Below, piece by piece: positions 54,164 through 56,719 of a DNA stretch of 56,719 nt. Positions within the stretch are counted from its first letter, which is position 1. Each line of letters begins with the position of its first letter. The stretch spans positions 1 to 56,719 of the forward strand of contig JANXSF010000033.1 of the NCBI GenBank assembly GCA_025352795.1, read 5' to 3'. Below the pieces are notes generated by a model. It searched no databases, had not been told where the DNA came from, and saw only the letters and a list, made by a program, of their open reading frames with translations. A program made the position numbers and the translations under genes. Source of the stretch: Acidobacteriota bacterium. Its GTDB lineage: Bacteria > Acidobacteriota > Terriglobia > Bryobacterales > Bryobacteraceae.

Positions 54164-54466
54164 TCAACTGGCTCGGGGCAACACTTCCAGTTCAATGCGG
54201 TCGGCTGCGGCGTCTCGTGCTGTGTCGAGCTCAAAATCCTGTTGAAGGCCAAGCCAAAGTTCCGGGGAACAGCCGAAATAACGGGCCAATCGCAGCGCCA
54301 TGATCGCGCTAATGCCGCGCTTCTCATTGACGATGCCGGAGATGTGGCTTGGCGGAACGCGTAGGGCGCGAGCCAGTCCATTAATGGAAAGGGCCAACGG
54401 CTCAAGGAACTCTTCCCGAAGAATTTCGCCAGGGTGCACCGGAGGCAGTTTGTTTTTGCGCGACAT
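54164..54466 (-). CDS. higA: HigA-family antitoxin beside a broken HigB
   Basis: About 100 residues, beginning SRKNKLPPVHPGEILREEFL, with the helix-turn-helix SINGLARALRVPPSHISGIVNEKRG and LARYFGCSPELW. It is a close relative of the antitoxin at 13472. The ATG at 54466 is preferred to the TTG at 54481, with AAGAAG upstream. Its toxin partner is truncated, so this antitoxin is solitary and may only repress its own promoter or cross-bind the toxin at 13800. Confidence 0.88.
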   Translation of the reverse strand: MSRKNKLPPVHPGEILREEFLEPLALSINGLARALRVPPSHISGIVNEKRGISAIMALRLARYFGCSPELWLGLQQDFELDTARDAAADRIELEVLPRAS

Positions 54467-54477
54467 TGGATTCTTCT

Positions 54478-54672
54478 TCAATGGTAGTCCGTCAATTCCA
54501 CATCGAACGCGTCACCCAGTTCCCAGCGAAAATAAATCGGATATTGGTCATTCACGCGGATGCTGTACTGCCCAAGGCGATCACCTTTTAATGGCTCTAA
54601 CCAAACTCCCCGTTCGTCTGTGCTATGTTGCTTCCTGATGACTCTTACACCCGACGGAAAAGCACAGATCAT
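54478..54672 (-). pseudogene. higB: Truncated HigB toxin
   Basis: Only the last 36 residues match HigB: LEPLKGDRLGQYSIRVND, YFRW and ELTDYH. The expected first 55 residues are missing and replaced by unrelated sequence (ICAFPSGVRVIRKQHSTDERG). The break lies near 54606. It lies 11 bp upstream of higA. A full RelE fold cannot form, so the protein is not an active toxin. Confidence 0.82.
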
Positions 54673-54817
54673 TGCTGCCGTATTGACGAGCCCGATGATC
54701 CTTGAAATCGTGAAAGCAGTCCCGCAGGCTAAGTGGGATCAGCCGGGCGAAGTTGCGAACGTAGTTGCAACGTTTGCACAAGACATCATAAAAGTCTGCG
54801 AACAGGCGATCCCGTAG
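54638..54817 (+). CDS. Small hypothetical protein
   Basis: A 59-residue ORF, TLTPDGKAQIIAAVLTSPMI and so on, helical and compositionally normal. It overlaps the replaced 5' part of the higB remnant on the other strand, so it may have come with the sequence that broke the toxin. It ends just before the first kinase remnant. I do not recognise it. No clear ribosome binding site is seen. Confidence 0.4.
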   Translation: MTLTPDGKAQIIAAVLTSPMILEIVKAVPQAKWDQPGEVANVVATFAQDIIKVCEQAIP

Positions 54818-55075
54818 AAAGGCGACAAACTCGGCCCCTACGAAATCATCTCGCCGAAAGGTGAAGGTCGCATGGGCGAAGTGTACAAAGCTTGCGACAC
54901 GCGGTTGGAGCGGTCCGTGGCGATCAAGGTGATTTCTGAGCATATTGCTAGCGTGAAGATCTAAGTGCGCGATACGCGACGCGATGGGCGGAGATTCCTG
55001 GTGCAAGAGCCGGAAGGCGAGCAGCAGCCGCCGATGGTGGTGCAACTGAACTGGGCGGCGCGGCTTGGGAAATAA
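54818..55075 (+). pseudogene. Internally deleted Ser/Thr kinase remnant
   Basis: The first 49 codons match a protein kinase N-lobe: GDKLGPYEI, a glycine loop GEGRMGEVYKA and SVAIKV, ending at TAA 54961-54963. Directly after, in another frame, RDTRRDGRRFLVQEPEGEQQ and VVQLNWAARLGK match the extreme C-terminus of acidobacterial kinase-propeller proteins. About 800 codons between them are missing. The first part shares a frameshift with the copy at 55589. There is no proper start. Confidence 0.8.
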
Positions 55076-55108
55076 GCCCAACGCAATGAATTGGCGTAGA
55101 CTGAAGAA

Positions 55109-55336
55109 ATGAAGACTTCGCAGCGTGTAACGGCGATCATTGAACGTGAAGACGATGGGTTCGTTGCGCTCTGCCCTGAATTTGATATTGCCAGTCAAGG
55201 TGGCTCAATCGAAGAAGCACGTGCCAATCTGATTGAGGCTTTAATCCTGTTTTTTGAGACAGCGTCGCCGTCGGAACTCACCAGGCGGTTGCATGGAGAA
55301 CTCTTCGTAACTCAGGTCGAGGTTCCTGTTGGGTAA
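55109..55336 (+). CDS. hicB: HicB-family antitoxin (short form)
   Basis: A 75-residue HicB with REDDGFVALCPEFDIASQGGSIEEARANLIEAL, the RNase H-like fold typical of the family. It has no C-terminal DNA-binding domain. Its gene precedes hicA, the reverse of the locus at 29688. The downstream toxin gene has a nonsense codon, so this antitoxin appears solitary. Confidence 0.88.
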   Translation: MKTSQRVTAIIEREDDGFVALCPEFDIASQGGSIEEARANLIEALILFFETASPSELTRRLHGELFVTQVEVPVG

Positions 55337-55559
55337 ACTTCGAGTTCTATCGGGCTTGGAGGTTTGCCGCATTCTCGAAAAAAATTGATTCGCGAACGTC
55401 CGGCAACGAGGCGGTCATCGGATCATGCAGATGCGAGTGGGTAATAGCACGATAACAGTTCCCATTCCGATGCACGACCCAGTCAGGCGTGGCACTTTGC
55501 TCAGCATTATCAGGCAATCGGGGCTTGCGCGATCGTTGTTTGAAAGCGAAGTAAGATGA
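55329..55559 (+). pseudogene. hicA: HicA toxin gene with nonsense codon
   Basis: A TTG at 55329 overlaps the hicB stop and opens GKLRVLSGLEVCRILEKN, then TGA at 55386-55388, then FANVRQRGGHRIMQMRV, TITVPIPMHDPVRRGTLLSIIRQSGLARSLFE. All parts are in one frame and match HicA over the full 76 codons. A single base change (GGA to TGA) explains the stop. The active-site histidine region (GGH) is downstream of it. Confidence 0.88.
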
Positions 55560-55588
55560 TCCTAGTTACGGTAAACTAATTCGAGCCA

Positions 55589-56580
55589 ATGCCCCTCAGC
55601 ACCGGTGACAAACTCGGCCCCTATGAAATCGTCTCGCCGATTGGCGAAGGCGGCATGGGTGAAGTGTACAAGGCGCGCGACACGCGGTTGGATCGGTCGG
55701 TTGCGATCAAAGTGTTGCCTGAACATATTGCTAACGTGAAGATCTAAGGGCGCGGTTTGAACGCGAGGCTCGGGCCGTGGCGTCGCTGAATCATCCGAAC
55801 ATTTGTGTGGTGCACGATATAGGGCCGGGCTACATGGTGATGGAACTGATCGATGGCGAGACGTTAGCCGCGCGGATTGCTAAGGGTGCGCTGCCTTTGG
55901 ATCAGGCACTGAATACGCTGTGCAGATTGCGGATGCGCTGGATCGTGCTCATCGTGCGGGGGTGACGCATCGCGACGTGAAGCCGCAGAACATCATGCTG
56001 ACCCGCGATGGCGTGAAGGTGCTCGATTTCGGGCTGGCGAAGTCAATCGCAAAGATCGGCCCCAACGACGCCACGCTAGTTGCAAACTTAACCACCGAAG
56101 GGACAATACTTGGCACGCCGCAGTATATGGCTCCAGCGCAATTCGACGGCAAAGAAGCTGACGCGCGGGCGGATATCTGGGCGTTTGGTGCAGTGCTCTA
56201 CGAAATGGTGACGGGGCAGAAGGCATTCCAGGGGAAAAACTATTCCAGCTTGATCGCGTCTATCCTGACAACTGAGCCGCCGCCGATGTCAGTGGAGCCG
56301 TTCACGCCGGTGTGGCTGGAACGCCTGGTGCGGCGATGTCTGGCGAAAGATCCTGAAGAACGCTACCAAAGTATGCGCGATATGGTGCTGGACTTGCGCA
56401 CTCCGCCACAGGATGCGGTAGCGGCAACGGTGGCGAAGGCAAGCCGCTGGCCATGGGTTGCTGCGGTGGCCCTCTTGCTGATAAGCACAATCATCAGCTC
56501 AGCCCTGTGGATGCGCAAGACAATCGAGCCAGCGATGGCCGTTAAGCTAGAAGTGCCCCCCCGCCCGGCAGCCAGTTCAC
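55589..56580 (+). pseudogene. Ser/Thr protein kinase gene, two frameshifts, cut by an IS element
   Basis: The kinase starts at ATG 55589 ([26 protein letters not shown]) and stops at TAA 55745-55747. It continues in another frame from [12 protein letters not shown], through [15 protein letters not shown] and [13 protein letters not shown], and breaks again near 55915. It then reads [30 protein letters not shown] and GTPQYMAPAQ, where the usual APE is APA. One transmembrane helix (about 56448-56514) follows, and the gene ends at the IS end at 56581. The outside domain is gone. It cannot make a kinase as read. Confidence 0.88.
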
Positions 56581-56719
56581 TGTAGTGGACCCCATTTTTT
56601 GGACAGAAAAAAGAGGTTTCTTAGATGGTGTGAAGGGATAGAAAATAAGGAGAGCCAATGCCCAGCACCAGAAAGAATCACCCGCCTTCGTTGAAGGCAA
56701 AAGTAGCCGTTGAGGCGAT
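56581..56719 (+). mobile_element. IS3-family insertion sequence, left end, partial
   Basis: TGTAGTGGACCCCATTTTTT begins right at the break in the kinase gene and matches the TGTAGTGG/A-CCC type inverted repeat of IS3-family elements. A transposase OrfA gene starts 77 bp in. The element runs off the window end, so its right end and target duplication cannot be seen. Confidence 0.82.
56658..56719 (+). CDS. IS3-family transposase OrfA, partial
   Basis: ATG 56658 follows AAGGAG. The visible 20 residues (PSTRKNHPPSLKAKVAVEA) have the K-A-K-V-A-x-E-A pattern of the IS3 OrfA helix-turn-helix start (for example FKAKVALEAL). The gene is cut by the window end. OrfB should follow outside. Confidence 0.82.
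   Translation, partial: MPSTRKNHPPSLKAKVAVEA

Noticed and set aside
54110-54165. Short frame reading VVKNWAARLAK, similar to the end of the kinase-propeller proteins
   Set aside because: Only about ten residues match and there is no other kinase sequence nearby. It could be a third remnant but chance cannot be excluded.

Overview
The window looks like chromosome from a member of the Acidobacteriota, most likely the Bryobacter/Solibacter group. This is inferred from gene content, not from a marker tree: paired DUF1549/DUF1501 proteins, a PQQ-type dehydrogenase coupled to a multiheme cytochrome c, a HAF-repeat PEP-CTERM protein, Ser/Thr kinases of the kind that carry a C-terminal beta-propeller, Uma2 and Rpn nuclease-like proteins, and many secreted proteins of unknown role. 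Base composition appears moderate and even, with no obvious island by eye.

Layout. 1-3756 holds accessory and secreted proteins: a frameshifted Rpn gene, a Uma2 protein, a triple-repeat secreted protein, a short-chain dehydrogenase and a lipoprotein-sized secreted protein. A tRNA-Arg(CCT) follows at 3805. 3889-7635 has a DPP IV-like peptidase divergent from rsmG and infC. 7746-10645 encodes three secreted proteins, two of which share a domain. 10810-13469 is a tri-heme cytochrome c plus PQQ-type dehydrogenase operon. An intact HigBA module follows, then a GH10 xylanase, an M16 peptidase pair, a Gfo/Idh/MocA oxidoreductase, a cytochrome-SUMF1 fusion with ApbE, an intradiol dioxygenase, a WD40 protein, a P1 peptidase and the DUF1549/DUF1501 pair. 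28437-30292 has the PEP-CTERM protein and an intact HicAB.

32693-36480 is a conserved translation operon on the minus strand, prs-rplY-pth-rpsF-rpsR-rplI, ending in a clear terminator. Next come a decayed vapC with its open partner gene, a three-gene overlapping operon (zinc-ribbon protein, CbiX-like chelatase, flavin reductase), DinG helicase, a PTPS-family protein with an altered active site, a seven-iron ferredoxin, an NlpC/P60 hydrolase converging on a degenerate JAMM protein, DUF429, VIT1, a frameshifted PAS histidine kinase, a winged-helix AAA+ ATPase divergent from a secretin-like protein, and a copper pair (multicopper oxidase plus a CusF-TolC fusion).

54110-56719 is a decay zone. 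It contains a HigA next to a truncated HigB, a HicB next to a HicA with a nonsense codon, two damaged copies of a Ser/Thr kinase gene, and the left end of an IS3-family element that cuts the second kinase.

Three themes run through the window. First, there are five type II toxin-antitoxin loci; two are intact, and in the other three the toxin is broken while the partner gene stays open. Second, intergenic palindromes of at least two families are dispersed across the sequence. Third, several genes show enzyme families with altered catalytic residues or new domain combinations. No CRISPR array, rRNA or prophage was seen.
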